NCBI RefSeq assembly: GCF_009755665.1
Contig: NZ_CP046622.1
Span: 3,286,001-3,350,000 of the forward strand
Direction: 5' to 3'
From: Variovorax paradoxus
Lineage (GTDB): Bacteria > Pseudomonadota > Gammaproteobacteria > Burkholderiales > Burkholderiaceae_C
Length of the DNA stretch: 64,000 bases
Positions within the stretch are counted from its first letter, which is position 1. Each line of letters opens with the position of its first letter. Below are positions 19,386-29,553 of this stretch, piece after piece. The position numbers and the translations under genes were made by a program. Under the pieces are notes generated by a model. That model was given only the letters and a program-made list of their open reading frames with translations, made no database searches and was not told the DNA's origin.

Positions 19386-20021
19386 ATGTCCGCTCCCGAC
19401 CCTTTCGATACCCGGAACCCGCCCGTACCAGCGCGTGGCTCGCCGCTTCGCCCGCTGCCCAAGCTGATTTTTGCCAGTCGCTGGCTGCAGCTGCCGCTGT
19501 ACCTGGGCCTGATCGTGGCGCAAGCGGTGTACGTGGTGCACTTCCTCGTCGAACTGCTGCACCTTGTCGAAGCCGCCTTCGGCAACAAGGACGCGCTGCA
19601 GGCGCTGATCACCAGCATCGGCTACAAGACCACCGCGCCGGTGGGCACGCTCAACGAAACCGTGATCATGCTGGTGGTGCTGGCGCTGATCGACGTGGTG
19701 ATGATCTCCAACCTGCTCATCATGGTGATCGTCGGCGGCTACGAAACCTTCGTGAGCCGCATGGACCTGGAAGGCCACCGCGACCAGCCCGAGTGGCTGA
19801 GCCATGTGAACGCCTCGGTGCTCAAGGTCAAGCTGGCCACGGCCATCATCGGCATCAGCTCGATCCACCTGCTGAAGACCTTCATCAACGCCGACAACTA
19901 CACCGATCGCGTGCTGATTGCGCAGACGGTGATTCACATCGCCTTCCTGTTCTCGGCCATGGCCATTGCCTACACCGACAAGCTCATGGCGTCGAACGCG
20001 CCGCGCGGCGACGGGCACTGA
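19386..20021 (+). CDS. YqhA/UPF0114 family membrane protein
   Basis: This 211-residue protein has an N-terminal soluble stretch rich in Pro and about four transmembrane segments (about 33-60, 92-118, 146-163 and 175-197). It matches the TIGR00645/YqhA pattern, including ASRWLQLPLYLGLIVAQ and DVVMISNLLIMVIVGGYETF. Members are widespread inner-membrane proteins of unknown function. It is divergent from acs across 145 bases and is followed, convergently, by a LysR gene. Confidence 0.87.
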   Translation: MSAPDPFDTRNPPVPARGSPLRPLPKLIFASRWLQLPLYLGLIVAQAVYVVHFLVELLHLVEAAFGNKDALQALITSIGYKTTAPVGTLNETVIMLVVLALIDVVMISNLLIMVIVGGYETFVSRMDLEGHRDQPEWLSHVNASVLKVKLATAIIGISSIHLLKTFINADNYTDRVLIAQTVIHIAFLFSAMAIAYTDKLMASNAPRGDGH

Positions 20022-20045
20022 CGCGGGCCGATCCGACCCCGGGGT

Positions 20046-20963
20046 TCAGCCGGCGCGCGGCAAATCCCAGGCCGGTACCTCGGTGAACCGGCCGGCCAGA
20101 AAATCGAGCATCGTGCGCAGCGTGGCGGGCATGTGCTTGCGCGAGGCATACACCGCATACATGCCGACCACCTGCGGCTCGAACTCCGGAAACAACCTCA
20201 CCAGTTCGCCGGAGCGCAGCAGGCAGGCCGTCAGGTAGGTTGGCAGCATCGTGATGCCGGCCCCCGACCGAGCAAGCTGCATCAGGCTCGCGGCATCGTT
20301 GGTCGACACATTGCCGCCCACGGCCACCGAAACGGGCGTACCGTCGTCCTTGCGGGTGAAATTCCAGAGGCTGCGTCCGAAGTACGAGTGCGTCAGGCAG
20401 TTGCGCTGGGCCAGCTCCTCCACGCGCAGCGGCTCGCCGTGCTCCTTCAGATACCCGGGCGAAGCGCACACCACCGAACGGCAATCCGTGAGCCTGCGCG
20501 CAATCAGGTTGGGATCGATCTCCACCGCCACCCGGATCGCGAGATCGATGCGCTCGTCCACCAGGTTCACTGCCCGGTCGAGCAGCACCAGGTCGACCGC
20601 CACGCCGGGATAGAGCCGCACATAGTCGGCCACGGCGTCGGCCAGCTGCGCCTGCGCGAACGAGGTGCTGGCCGTGATGCGCAACTGGCCGCGCGGCGCC
20701 TCCGCCGGGTGCCGCACCGCGGCCTGCATGTCGCCCGCCAGTTCGAGCACTTGGCGGCAGCGCGGCAGCAGTTCTTCGCCCGCCGCGGTAAGGCTCAGGC
20801 GGCGCGTGGTGCGGTGCAAGAGGCGCGCGCCGGTCCATTGCTCCAGCTCGGCCACATAGCGTGTCACCACCGGCCGAGAAAGGTCGAGCTTGTCGGCTGC
20901 GGCAGAGAGGCTGCCCGAATCCACCACGGTCACGAAGACCCGCATTGCGTTCAAACGATCCAT
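20046..20963 (-). CDS. LysR-family regulator divergent from an NAD(P)-binding oxidoreductase
   Basis: This 305-residue protein has the N-terminal winged helix (GSLSAAADKLDLSRPVVTRY and ARLLHRTTRRLSLTAAG) and the LysR substrate domain. It belongs to the subgroup that typically regulates a divergently oriented reductase. The neighbour starting at 21065 is such a gene, across a 101-base AT-rich space containing runs such as GGAAATCGAGGTATTTC. The effector is unknown. The N-terminus begins MDRLNAMRVFVTVVDSGSLS, a normal LysR start. Confidence 0.92.
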   Translation of the reverse strand: MDRLNAMRVFVTVVDSGSLSAAADKLDLSRPVVTRYVAELEQWTGARLLHRTTRRLSLTAAGEELLPRCRQVLELAGDMQAAVRHPAEAPRGQLRITASTSFAQAQLADAVADYVRLYPGVAVDLVLLDRAVNLVDERIDLAIRVAVEIDPNLIARRLTDCRSVVCASPGYLKEHGEPLRVEELAQRNCLTHSYFGRSLWNFTRKDDGTPVSVAVGGNVSTNDAASLMQLARSGAGITMLPTYLTACLLRSGELVRLFPEFEPQVVGMYAVYASRKHMPATLRTMLDFLAGRFTEVPAWDLPRAG

Positions 20964-21064
20964 TCGAACGATTTTAGGAATAAAGAAACGCGGAAATCGA
21001 GGTATTTCTTTCGAAACCAGAAACCTAAGATGCGTTTCATCGAATCAACTTTCCTGGAGCATTC

Positions 21065-21682
21065 ATGAGCCACATTGCCATCATCGGCGCCACCGGTCGC
21101 GCCGGCGGCCGCCTTCTCGAAGAGGCCCTGCGCCGCGGCCATACCGTGACGGCCATTGCACGCAAGGCCAGCGACAAGCTCTCGGGCCGTGCCAACGTGA
21201 AGGCGGTCGACCTCGACGTGCTGGACGGTGCAGCACTCGAAAAGGCCGTGGCCGGCCACGACGCGGTGTTCAGCGCCGCGCACTTCTCCACGGTGCCGCC
21301 AGCGGCCATCATCGAGCCGGTGAAGCGGGCGGGCGTGAAGCGCTTGCTGGTAGTCGGCGGCGCCGGCAGCCTGTTCGCGGCACCGGGGCTGAAGGTGATC
21401 GACACGCCGAACTTCCCCGACGCCTACAAGGCCGAAGCAACGGCCGGCGGCGTGTTCCTCGACGCGCTGCGCAATGAGAAGGAACTCGACTGGACCTTTC
21501 TTTCGCCCTCGGCCGAATTCGTCGAAGGCGAGCGCACCGGCAAATTCCGCCTCGGCAAGGACGACCTGCTGGTGAGCGCCGAAGGCCGCAGCTGGATCAC
21601 TTTCGAGGACTACGCGATCGCGTTCATCGACGAACTCGAGAAGCCCGCGCACTCGCGCCAGCGCTACACCATCGGGTACTGA
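21065..21682 (+). CDS. NAD(P)-binding atypical SDR (NmrA/YwnB-like)
   Basis: This 205-residue protein has the dinucleotide-binding motif IGATGRAGGRLLEEALRRGH at residues 7-26 and the GV-KRLLVVGGAGS strand-loop characteristic of NAD(P)H-binding NmrA-like and YwnB/flavin reductase-like proteins. It lacks the classical YxxxK pair, so it could be a quinone or flavin reductase or a redox sensor. The divergent LysR probably controls it. The stop codon directly abuts the convergent fumC stop. Confidence 0.87.
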   Translation: MSHIAIIGATGRAGGRLLEEALRRGHTVTAIARKASDKLSGRANVKAVDLDVLDGAALEKAVAGHDAVFSAAHFSTVPPAAIIEPVKRAGVKRLLVVGGAGSLFAAPGLKVIDTPNFPDAYKAEATAGGVFLDALRNEKELDWTFLSPSAEFVEGERTGKFRLGKDDLLVSAEGRSWITFEDYAIAFIDELEKPAHSRQRYTIGY

Positions 21683-23080
21683 TCAACGGCCGGTCATGTT
21701 CTCCGGCACCACCCACTGGTCGAACTGTTCGGCCGTGAGGTGCCCCGAAGCAATCGCAGCCTCGCGAAGGCTCGTGCCTTCCTTGTGCGCCTTCTTCGCG
21801 ATGTAGGCCGACTTGTCGTAGCCGATGTGCGTGTTGAGCGCGGTCACCAGCATCAGCGAGCGCTGCACCAGCTCGGTGATGCGCTCGCGGTTCGGCTCGA
21901 TGCCCACCGCGCAGTGGTCGTTGAAGCTCACCATGCCGTCGGCCAGCAGGCGCACGCTCTGCAGGAAGTTGTGCGCCACCATCGGGCGGAACACATTCAG
22001 TTCGAAGTTGCCCGAAGCGCCGCCGATGTTGATGGCGACGTCGTTGCCGAACACCTGCGCGGCCAGCATCGTGATGGCCTCGCTCTGGGTCGGGTTGACC
22101 TTGCCCGGCATGATCGACGAGCCGGGTTCGTTCTCGGGAATGCTCAGCTCGCCAATGCCGCTGCGCGGGCCGCTCGCGAGCCAGCGCACGTCGTTGGCAA
22201 TCTTGGTCATGCTGGCCGCGAGCGTCTTGAGCGCGCCGTGCGCATGCACCAGCGCATCGACGCTGGCCATGGCTTCGAACTTGTTTGGCGCCGTCACGAA
22301 AGGCAGGCCCGTGAGCTTTGCGAGTTCGGCCGCCACCTGCTCCGCATAGCCCTTGGGCGCATTGAGCCCAGTGCCCACGGCCGTGCCGCCGAGCGCCAGT
22401 TCGCACAGGTGCGGCAGCGCGGCGCGCACATGCGCTTCGCCGTGCGCCAATTGCGCCACGTAGCCCGAGAACTCCTGGCCCAGCGTGAGCGGCGTGGCGT
22501 CCTGCAGATGGGTGCGGCCGATCTTCACGATATCTGCAAAGTCCTTCGACTTTTGTTCAAGCGTGCCGCGCAGCTTGGCAATAGCCGGCAACAGCCTGTG
22601 CGTGATGGCCTCGACGGCCGCCACGTGCATGGCGGTGGGGAACACGTCGTTGCTCGACTGGCTGCGGTTCACGTCGTCGTTCGGGTGCACAAGGCGCCCT
22701 TCCCCGCGCTCACCGCCGAGCAGTTCGCTCGCGCGGTTGGCCAGCACCTCGTTCACGTTCATGTTGGTCTGCGTGCCCGAGCCGGTCTGCCACACCACGA
22801 GCGGAAACTCACCCGGGTGCTTGCCGGCGATGACTTCATCGGCCGCGGCCACGATGGCTTTGGTCTTCTTTTCGTCTTGAAGACCCAGCGCGTGGTTGAC
22901 CACCGCCGAAGCGCGCTTGACCTGCGCCAGTGCCTTGATGATCTCGCGCGGCTGCTGCTCGCCGGAGATGTCGAAATTCTGCAGCGAGCGCTGCGTCTGC
23001 GCGCCCCACAGCTTGTCGGCCGGCACATCGATCGGTCCGAAGGTGTCGCGCTCGGCACGGGTCTTGGGGGAAGTCGTCAT
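21683..23080 (-). CDS. fumC: Class II fumarate hydratase
   Basis: This 465-residue enzyme interconverts fumarate and L-malate in the TCA cycle without an iron-sulfur cluster. The superfamily signature [11 protein letters not shown] spans residues 320-330 and contains the active-site loop serine. [17 protein letters not shown] (residues 188-204) provides the conserved His191 region, and the substrate site residues occur in [15 protein letters not shown] chose the ATG at 23080 ([15 protein letters not shown]); upstream in-frame codons to 23197 look like non-coding translation. A second, unrelated fumarase (fumA) lies about 4 kb away beyond proVWX. Confidence 0.96.
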   Translation of the reverse strand: MTTSPKTRAERDTFGPIDVPADKLWGAQTQRSLQNFDISGEQQPREIIKALAQVKRASAVVNHALGLQDEKKTKAIVAAADEVIAGKHPGEFPLVVWQTGSGTQTNMNVNEVLANRASELLGGERGEGRLVHPNDDVNRSQSSNDVFPTAMHVAAVEAITHRLLPAIAKLRGTLEQKSKDFADIVKIGRTHLQDATPLTLGQEFSGYVAQLAHGEAHVRAALPHLCELALGGTAVGTGLNAPKGYAEQVAAELAKLTGLPFVTAPNKFEAMASVDALVHAHGALKTLAASMTKIANDVRWLASGPRSGIGELSIPENEPGSSIMPGKVNPTQSEAITMLAAQVFGNDVAINIGGASGNFELNVFRPMVAHNFLQSVRLLADGMVSFNDHCAVGIEPNRERITELVQRSLMLVTALNTHIGYDKSAYIAKKAHKEGTSLREAAIASGHLTAEQFDQWVVPENMTGR

Positions 23081-23583
23081 GAGAGAAAGCTCCGCAGTCT
23101 TGGATGGTCGCGCCGCCTCAACGGGCGCGGGGCCCAGTATCGGCCAATAAGAATAGCTCGCATTTGACGGGGCCATTCGGGGGGCCGCAGCCAACATGAC
23201 GTTACGCCCGTTGGGTTGACTCGCGTCATGTCAAAAAGTTATAATCGAAGGCTCCAGACGACCGACAAGTCATGTTGGTCGGCCCTGCACTACTCGCGGA
23301 TCTCCGAATCCCGTCGCGGTGCAAGGTTCTCCTGCCAGGCCATGCCCGGCAAAACCGGCCGGATCGTTTCCGGTCCCACTGCCACGCCACCTTTCGGCGG
23401 GCACTGGTTTCGTCGCCACGTCGTCTTCAGTGCCTGTCGGCAGCCCTAGAGGTTCGCCGGGCCATTGCACGCGTTTTCTCGCGCTCTGTGCTCAGCCTCC
23501 CCTCGGCTGATGGCGTGACCGTTGCCGCCTCATACCCCAGGGGCGGCGCTGTGTCCAAACATCACACAAGGAGCCCCCGGCGT
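23081..23583. other. 503-bp region between fumC and proV with a promoter and long leader
   Basis: This is the only gene-free stretch over 300 bases in the window. The left part serves as upstream region for fumC (minus strand). A strong plus-strand promoter sits at 23216-23245, leaving about 330 transcribed bases before the proV ATG. The leader contains several potential stem-loops: 23260-23267 with 23273-23280 (8 bp, one G-U, 5-base loop), 23359-23363 with 23369-23373, and 23385-23388 with 23396-23399. I do not recognise a known riboswitch class, and no convincing short gene is seen. Confidence 0.5.
23216..23245 (+). promoter_or_regulatory. proV: Sigma-70 promoter of proVWX
   Basis: TTGACT at 23216-23221 and a perfect TATAAT at 23240-23245 are separated by 18 bases. 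This is the best housekeeping promoter visible in the window. Transcription would start near 23252, giving the long leader before proV. Confidence 0.75.
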
Positions 23584-24837
23584 ATGGCCAAAGGAATTCT
23601 CATCGACCATGTTTTCAAGGTGTTCGGCGATTCGCCCGAGCAAGCACTCGAGCTGGTCCGCCAAGGTTTTTCGAAGAAGGAAATCCTTGCGCAAACAGGC
23701 CAGTCGATCGGCGTCTTCGATGCCACCTTCGAGATCCAGGCCGGCGAGATCTTCGTGATCATGGGCCTCTCGGGCTCTGGCAAGTCGACGCTGGTGCGCC
23801 TCTTGAACAGGCTGATCGAGCCGACCGCGGGCCGCATCGTGATCGACGGCGCCGACATCAACGAGCACTCCGACACCAAGCTACGCGCGCTGCGCCGCAA
23901 GGACATCAGCATGGTGTTCCAGTCATTCGCGCTGATGCCGCACATGACGGTGCGCGAGAACACCGCGTTCGGCCTGGAGCTCTCGGGCACCGGCAAGAAG
24001 GATCGCCTTGCGCAAGCCGACAAGGCGCTCGCACAGGTGGGTCTTGCGGGCTGGGGCGACAGCTACCCCGACGAGCTCTCCGGCGGCATGCAGCAGCGAG
24101 TAGGCCTGGCGCGGGCGCTGGCTTCGGACCCTTCGATCCTGTTGATGGACGAGGCCTTCTCCGCGCTCGACCCGATCATCCGCACCGAGATGCAGTCGGA
24201 GCTGCTGCGCCTGCAGCAAGAGCAGCGCCGCACCATCGTCTTCATCTCGCACGACCTCGACGAAGCCATGCGCATCGGCGACCGCATCGCGATCATGAAG
24301 GACGGCCGGGTGATCCAGGTCGGCACGCCCGACGAGATCCTGCGCAGCCCTGCCGACGACTACGTGCGCAGCTTTGTGCGGGGCGTGGACGCGGCGGCCG
24401 TCTTCAAGGCGGCGGACATCGCGCGCAAGTCGCTCACGGTGGTGTGCGAGCACCCCGAGCGCGGTGCGCGCGCGGCGCTCAAGCTGCTGGAAGACCAGGA
24501 CCGCGATTTCGCCTACGTGACCAGCCCGAACAAGCGCTTCCTCGGCGTGGTGTCGGCCGACACGCTGCGCGGCGCGCTCGACGGGCATTCGGGTCCGCTC
24601 GGGCTGCAGCATGCGTTCCTGGCCGACCTGCCGCGCATCGACGCCGAGGCGCCGGTGGCCGGCCTGATCGGCCAGCTTGCGCAGGCGCCGTGCGCGCTGC
24701 CGGTGGTGGCGGGCGACGGCCGCTTCTGCGGCGCAATCAGCAAGACGACGCTGCTCAAGTTTTTGGACCGCGACACGCCGCCGATCGAGCCGGTCTCCCC
24801 TCATGCCGCGCCCGCCCTCGCCGCCGAGCCGCACTGA
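23584..24837 (+). CDS. proV: Glycine betaine/proline betaine ABC transporter ATP-binding protein
   Basis: This 417-residue ATPase of the osmoprotectant importer starts [15 protein letters not shown]. Walker A is GLSGSGKST, the signature is [15 protein letters not shown] and Walker B is [12 protein letters not shown]. After residue about 270 come two CBS-like repeats, the segment that senses ionic strength in OpuA-type transporters. The N-terminal extension before the Walker motif ([21 protein letters not shown]) matches ProV rather than other ABC ATPases. The ATG at 23584 is preceded by AAGGAG nine bases upstream. It is first of a three-gene operon with proW and proX. Confidence 0.95.
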   Translation: MAKGILIDHVFKVFGDSPEQALELVRQGFSKKEILAQTGQSIGVFDATFEIQAGEIFVIMGLSGSGKSTLVRLLNRLIEPTAGRIVIDGADINEHSDTKLRALRRKDISMVFQSFALMPHMTVRENTAFGLELSGTGKKDRLAQADKALAQVGLAGWGDSYPDELSGGMQQRVGLARALASDPSILLMDEAFSALDPIIRTEMQSELLRLQQEQRRTIVFISHDLDEAMRIGDRIAIMKDGRVIQVGTPDEILRSPADDYVRSFVRGVDAAAVFKAADIARKSLTVVCEHPERGARAALKLLEDQDRDFAYVTSPNKRFLGVVSADTLRGALDGHSGPLGLQHAFLADLPRIDAEAPVAGLIGQLAQAPCALPVVAGDGRFCGAISKTTLLKFLDRDTPPIEPVSPHAAPALAAEPH

Positions 24838-24859
24838 ATTCACGAAGGACAACCGAACG

Positions 24860-26032
24860 ATGAATGACACCACATTGCCTTCTTCCGACCTGAACGCGCC
24901 AGACCTCGGCGCCGCGTTGAACACGGCGGCGGAGCCCGCGGCCTTCGTCGATCCGTGGGAGGCGCTCTCGGCCTCGCCCGACACCTCGGCCACCAGCGCC
25001 TGGCTCGACGCGCCGGTGGACGCGGCCCATCAGCTCGCCGGCCAAGCCGACAGCGCCGCCAGCGGATTTCAACTGCACCGCCTCTGGGACGGCTCCCTCC
25101 CTGTCGAATCCTGGATCAACCAGGGCCTAGGCTGGGTGGTCGAGCATTTCCGCCCCTTCTTCCAGACGGTGCGCCTGCCCATCGACAGCACGCTGAATTG
25201 GGTGCAGGGCCTGCTGACCGGCCTGCCGACGCTCGCGATGATCGCGCTCATCGGCCTCTTCGCCTGGCAGTTTGCGGGCCGCGCGCTCGCCATCGGCACC
25301 ACGGCGGCGCTGCTGCTCGTGGCCATGCTGGGCATCTGGCCCGAGGCCATGGTGACCTTGTCGCTGGTGCTGACCTCGCTGGTCTTCTGCATGATCATCG
25401 GCCTGCCGCTCGGTGTGCTGCTGGCCAGCAGCGACCGCGCCCAGCGGATCATGCGGCCCGTGCTCGACGCGATGCAGACCACGCCGGCCTTCGTGTACCT
25501 CGTGCCGGTCGTGATGCTGTTCGGCATTGGCAACGTGCCTGGCGTGATCGTGACGATCATCTTCGCGCTGGCCCCCTTGGTGCGCCTGACCAACCTGGGC
25601 CTGCGCCAGGTGCGGCCCGACCTGATCGAGGCCGCGCGCGCCTACGGCGCCTCACCCTGGCAGATGCTGGTGAAGGTGCAGCTGCCGCTGGCCATGCCAT
25701 CGATCATGGCGGGCATCAACCAGGCGCTGATGCTGTCGCTGTCGATGGTGGTGATCGCCTCGATGATCGCGGTGGGCGGCTTGGGCCAGATGGTGTTGCG
25801 CGGCATCGGGCGGCTCGACATGGGCCTGGCAACCGTGGGCGGCCTGGGCATCGTGCTGCTGGCGATTTCGCTCGACCGGCTGACGCAGGCGATGGGCAAG
25901 TCGCGCCGCAGCGCCGGGCGGCGCTGGTGGCACACGGGTCCTGCGGGTCTTGCGCTGCGCGTGCTGCAGCGCCTCGTGGGCACGCCTTCGCGCGATGCGG
26001 GCGCGCCGGTTCCCGCGTTTTCCACGCAATGA
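24860..26032 (+). CDS. proW: Glycine betaine/proline betaine ABC transporter permease
   Basis: This 390-residue inner-membrane subunit has a soluble N-terminal extension of about 90 residues and then six to seven transmembrane segments. The permease EAA-like loop [27 protein letters not shown] couples it to ProV. The segment [24 protein letters not shown] is typical of ProW. The ATG at 24860 is 22 bases after proV and has GAAGGA about 11 bases upstream. The long N-terminal extension is also present in enterobacterial ProW, so it is not a fusion. Confidence 0.95.
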   Translation: MNDTTLPSSDLNAPDLGAALNTAAEPAAFVDPWEALSASPDTSATSAWLDAPVDAAHQLAGQADSAASGFQLHRLWDGSLPVESWINQGLGWVVEHFRPFFQTVRLPIDSTLNWVQGLLTGLPTLAMIALIGLFAWQFAGRALAIGTTAALLLVAMLGIWPEAMVTLSLVLTSLVFCMIIGLPLGVLLASSDRAQRIMRPVLDAMQTTPAFVYLVPVVMLFGIGNVPGVIVTIIFALAPLVRLTNLGLRQVRPDLIEAARAYGASPWQMLVKVQLPLAMPSIMAGINQALMLSLSMVVIASMIAVGGLGQMVLRGIGRLDMGLATVGGLGIVLLAISLDRLTQAMGKSRRSAGRRWWHTGPAGLALRVLQRLVGTPSRDAGAPVPAFSTQ

Positions 26033-26055
26033 CAGGCCACGGAGGAAACCAACGC

Positions 26056-27063
26056 ATGAAGAAAACCCGTCTTCTCATCGCCCGCGGCCTGCTCGCGCTT
26101 GGCTTCATTGCCATGGGCGCAACCGCACAGGCCGCCAATGACCTGCCCGGCAAGGGCGTTACCGTGCAGCCGCTGAAGAGCTCGCTCGCGGAAGAGGCGT
26201 TCCAGACACTGCTCGTGATGCGCGCGCTCGAAAAGCTCGGCTACACGGTTGAACCCATGAAGGACCTCGAGCCCGCCACCGAGCACCTGGCCATTGCCAA
26301 CGGAGACGCCACTTTCATGGCCAACCACTGGAGCCTGCTGCACGCGGACTTCTACAAGAACAGCGGCGGCGATGCAAAGCTCTCGCGCACCGGCGTGTAC
26401 TCCGACGGCGCAGTGCAGGGCTACCTCATCGATCGCAAGACGGCCGAGCAATACAACATCACCAACATCGCGCAACTGAAGGACCCGGCAATCGCCAGGC
26501 TCTTCGATGCGGACGGCGACGGCAAGGCCGACCTCACGGGCTGCAACCCCGGCTGGGGGTGCGAGCTGGCGATCGAGAACCACCTCACTGCCTACCAGCT
26601 GCGCGACACCGTCACCCACAAGCAGGGCAGCTACGCCGCACTGATGGCCGACACCATCGCCCGCTTCAAGCAGGACAAGCCGGTGCTGTACTACACCTGG
26701 ACGCCCTACTGGGTCAGCGCCGTGCTTCGGCCGGGTGCAGACGTGGTGTGGCTGCAGGTGCCCTTCTCGTCCTCCCAGGGCGGCGGTGCGGACACGCAGC
26801 TTCCCAACGGCAAGAACTACGGGTTCCAGGCCAACCAGGAGCAGATCGTCGCCAACAGGGCTTTCGTCGAGAAGAATCCGGCCGCCGGCAGGCTGTTCGA
26901 GGTGATGAAACTGCCGATCGGCGACATCAATGCCCAGAACCTGCGCATGAGCCAGGGCGCCAACACCCAGCAAGACCTGGAGCGCCACACCGACGGCTGG
27001 ATCCGGGCGCACCGGCCGCTGTTCGACGGCTGGATCGAGGAAGCCCGGGCCGCCGCCAGGTAG
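26056..27063 (+). CDS. proX: Glycine betaine/proline betaine-binding periplasmic protein
   Basis: This 335-residue protein begins with a signal peptide (cleavage near TAQA-AND) and then [21 protein letters not shown]. The aromatic residues expected to cage the quaternary ammonium are present in [20 protein letters not shown] and [12 protein letters not shown]. The block [20 protein letters not shown] is nearly the same as in the enterobacterial protein, including the two cysteines of the disulfide. This makes it ProX rather than the OpuAC/choline-binding type. ATG 26056 follows GGAGG by about nine bases. Confidence 0.95.
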   Translation: MKKTRLLIARGLLALGFIAMGATAQAANDLPGKGVTVQPLKSSLAEEAFQTLLVMRALEKLGYTVEPMKDLEPATEHLAIANGDATFMANHWSLLHADFYKNSGGDAKLSRTGVYSDGAVQGYLIDRKTAEQYNITNIAQLKDPAIARLFDADGDGKADLTGCNPGWGCELAIENHLTAYQLRDTVTHKQGSYAALMADTIARFKQDKPVLYYTWTPYWVSAVLRPGADVVWLQVPFSSSQGGGADTQLPNGKNYGFQANQEQIVANRAFVEKNPAAGRLFEVMKLPIGDINAQNLRMSQGANTQQDLERHTDGWIRAHRPLFDGWIEEARAAAR

Positions 27064-27121
27064 AACGCGGCGGCTGAGATAATCGGGGGGCGTTTCCACA
27101 CTCAAAAGAACACCCCCCACC

Positions 27122-28675
27122 ATGACGACCACGATCCAGCAGGCCGACCTGATCGAATCGATCAGCGCCGCGCTGCAGTACATCAGCTACTACCACCCCG
27201 CCGATTACATCGCCCACCTGGCCAAAGCCTACGAGCGCGAGCAGAGCCCCGCCGCCAAGGACGCCATTGCGCAGATCCTGACCAACAGCAAGATGAGCGC
27301 GACCGGGCACCGCCCGATCTGCCAGGACACCGGCATCGTCAACGTGTTCCTCAAGGTGGGCATGGACGTTCGCTGGGGCGGCTTCACAGGCAGCCTGGAC
27401 GATGCCGTCAACGAAGGCGTGCGCCGCGGCTACAACCACCCCGACAACACACTGCGCGCCTCGGTCGTGGCCGATCCGCAGTTCGACCGCAAGAACACGA
27501 AGGACAACACGCCCGCGGTGATCTTCACCGAGATCGTTCCGGGCAACACCGTCGAAGTGACGGTAGCGGCCAAGGGCGGCGGCAGCGAGAACAAGAGCAA
27601 GCTGGTCATGCTGAACCCCGGCGACAGCGTGGTCGACTGGGTTCTGAAGACGGTGCCCACCATGGGCGCCGGCTGGTGCCCGCCCGGCATGCTGGGCATC
27701 GGCATTGGCGGCACGGCCGAGAAGGCCGCGCTGATGGCCAAGGAAAGCCTGATGGACGACCTGGACATGCACGAGCTGCAGGCCAAGAAGGCCTCGGGCG
27801 CCGAGCTGAGCAAGGTCGAGGCGCTGCGCGTCGAGCTGTACGAGAAGGTCAATGCGCTGGGCATCGGCGCGCAGGGCCTGGGCGGCCTGGCCACCGTGCT
27901 CGACATCAAGATCAAGATGTACCCGACGCACGCGGCCAGCAAGCCCGTGGCGATGATTCCCAACTGCGCGGCCACGCGGCATGCGCACTTCGTGATGGAC
28001 GGCAGCGGTGCGGTGTACCTCGATCCGCCGTCGCTGGACCTGTGGCCCGACGTGAACTGGGCGCCCGACGAAAAGAAGAGCAAGCGCGTCGATCTCGACA
28101 AGCTCACGCCCGCCGAAGTGGCAAGCTGGAAGCCGGGCGACACACTGCTGCTCAACGGCAAGATGCTCACCGGCCGCGACGCCGCGCACAAGCGCATCCA
28201 GGACATGCTGGCCAAGGGCGAGAAGCTGCCGGTGGACTTCACCAACCGCGTCATCTACTACGTCGGCCCGGTCGATCCGGTGAAGGGCGAAGCCGTGGGC
28301 CCGGCCGGCCCGACCACCGCCACCCGCATGGACGGCTTCACCGAGATGATGCTGGCCAAGACCGGCCTGATCGCGATGATCGGCAAGGCCGAGCGCGGCC
28401 CGGTCGCCATCGAAGCCATCAAGAAGCACAAGAGCGCCTACCTCATGGCCGTGGGCGGCGCCGCCTACCTGGTGAGCAAGGCCATCAAGACCGCCAAGGT
28501 GGTGGGCTTCGAGGACCTGGGCATGGAAGCGATCTATGAATTCGACGTGGTCGACATGCCCGTGACCGTGGCTGTCGACGCGGGCGGCACCAGCGCGCAC
28601 ATCACCGGCCCGGCCGAGTGGCAGAAGCGCATTGCCAGCGGCGAATTCAAGACCATCATGATGGAAGAAGCTTGA
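27122..28675 (+). CDS. fumA: Class I (Fe-S) fumarate hydratase
   Basis: This 517-residue iron-sulfur dehydratase interconverts fumarate and malate and may also act on mesaconate. The three cluster cysteines are Cys67 (HRPICQDTG), Cys186 (GAGWCPPGMLG) and Cys282 (IPNCAATRHAHF). The N-terminal alpha domain and C-terminal beta domain are fused in one chain, as in FumA/FumB of enterics. The family is oxygen- and superoxide-sensitive, whereas FumC nearby is not, so having both gives cover under iron shortage or oxidative stress. The gene starts 58 bases after proX and may be partly co-transcribed; murI follows on the same strand after 58 bases. Confidence 0.95.
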   Translation: MTTTIQQADLIESISAALQYISYYHPADYIAHLAKAYEREQSPAAKDAIAQILTNSKMSATGHRPICQDTGIVNVFLKVGMDVRWGGFTGSLDDAVNEGVRRGYNHPDNTLRASVVADPQFDRKNTKDNTPAVIFTEIVPGNTVEVTVAAKGGGSENKSKLVMLNPGDSVVDWVLKTVPTMGAGWCPPGMLGIGIGGTAEKAALMAKESLMDDLDMHELQAKKASGAELSKVEALRVELYEKVNALGIGAQGLGGLATVLDIKIKMYPTHAASKPVAMIPNCAATRHAHFVMDGSGAVYLDPPSLDLWPDVNWAPDEKKSKRVDLDKLTPAEVASWKPGDTLLLNGKMLTGRDAAHKRIQDMLAKGEKLPVDFTNRVIYYVGPVDPVKGEAVGPAGPTTATRMDGFTEMMLAKTGLIAMIGKAERGPVAIEAIKKHKSAYLMAVGGAAYLVSKAIKTAKVVGFEDLGMEAIYEFDVVDMPVTVAVDAGGTSAHITGPAEWQKRIASGEFKTIMMEEA

Positions 28676-28733
28676 GCGACGCCCGGCCGCCCGAAGGCGC
28701 TCGCACCGCAGCGCGCAGCGCGGAGGTTTTCTG

Positions 28734-29543
28734 ATGCCTTCCATCGGTGTGTTCGATAGCGGTGTCGGCGGGCTCAGCGTGCTCGCCGCGCTGCGCGCCG
28801 AACTGCCGCACGAACGCTTCGTTTATTTTGCGGACACCGCCTATGCGCCGTATGGCGAGCGCGGCGACGCCTATGTGATCGAACGTTCGCGCAAGGTGAC
28901 CGAACAGCTGATCGCCGATCACGGCATCAAGGCCCTTGTGGTGGCTTGCAATACGGCCACCACCGCGGCGATTCACCTGCTGCGCGCCGAGCATCCGGCG
29001 CTGCCCATCGTGGGCCTGGAGCCGGCGCTCAAGCCCGCCGTGGCAACGAGCCGCACCGGGCACATCTCGGTGATGGCCACGCGCGGGACGCTGGCCAGTG
29101 CCAAATACGCGGCGCTGCGGGAATCTTTCGCAGGATCAGCGACCGTGCGTGCGGTGCCTTGCGATGGCCTGGTGAAGGCGATCGAAGGCCTGGACACTGC
29201 GGCCATTGCCGCGCTGTGCGAACGCTACATGGTCGAGGCCGGCCCTTTCGGCGATGCGCCGGGCCAGGTCGATACCGTGGTGCTCGGCTGCACGCACTAC
29301 CCGCTCGTGAAGAACGAACTGCAGCGCCATGCACCGCCCATGCTGCGCTTCATCGATACCGGCGCACCGGTCGCGCAGCAGACCCGACGCGTACTGGCTT
29401 CGCTCGGTCGGCTTGCGAACGATGGCGAGGGCGAACTGGTCTTGCAGGGCAGCGGCGACCTAGCCGTGCTCGAAGCGGCCGCCGCGCACTGGCTGCAGCC
29501 TCGACAACAAAGTACGGCAGTACCGGCTCCAACTGCCGTCTGA
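28734..29543 (+). CDS. murI: Glutamate racemase
   Basis: This 269-residue enzyme makes D-glutamate for peptidoglycan. The catalytic pair is Cys72 in VVACNTATTAA and Cys186 in VLGCTHYP, and the substrate loop FDSGVGGLSV (residues 7-16) with Asp8 is intact. Length is normal. The ATG at 28734 immediately follows an AGGTTTTCTG stretch with a weak ribosome site. It is followed after 10 bases by a secreted protein of unknown function, likely on the same transcript. Confidence 0.95.
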   Translation: MPSIGVFDSGVGGLSVLAALRAELPHERFVYFADTAYAPYGERGDAYVIERSRKVTEQLIADHGIKALVVACNTATTAAIHLLRAEHPALPIVGLEPALKPAVATSRTGHISVMATRGTLASAKYAALRESFAGSATVRAVPCDGLVKAIEGLDTAAIAALCERYMVEAGPFGDAPGQVDTVVLGCTHYPLVKNELQRHAPPMLRFIDTGAPVAQQTRRVLASLGRLANDGEGELVLQGSGDLAVLEAAAAHWLQPRQQSTAVPAPTAV

Positions 29544-29553
29544 AACCTTCGGC

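Noticed and set aside
23272..23583. N-terminal extension of proV through the leader
   Set aside because: The extra translation does not resemble ProV, and AAGGAG precedes the ATG at 23584.
24955..26055. A frame running through proW into proX, suggesting a fusion
   Set aside because: The part overlapping proW is out of frame with it and Arg/Ala/Gly-rich. The signal peptide at 26056 marks the true proX start.
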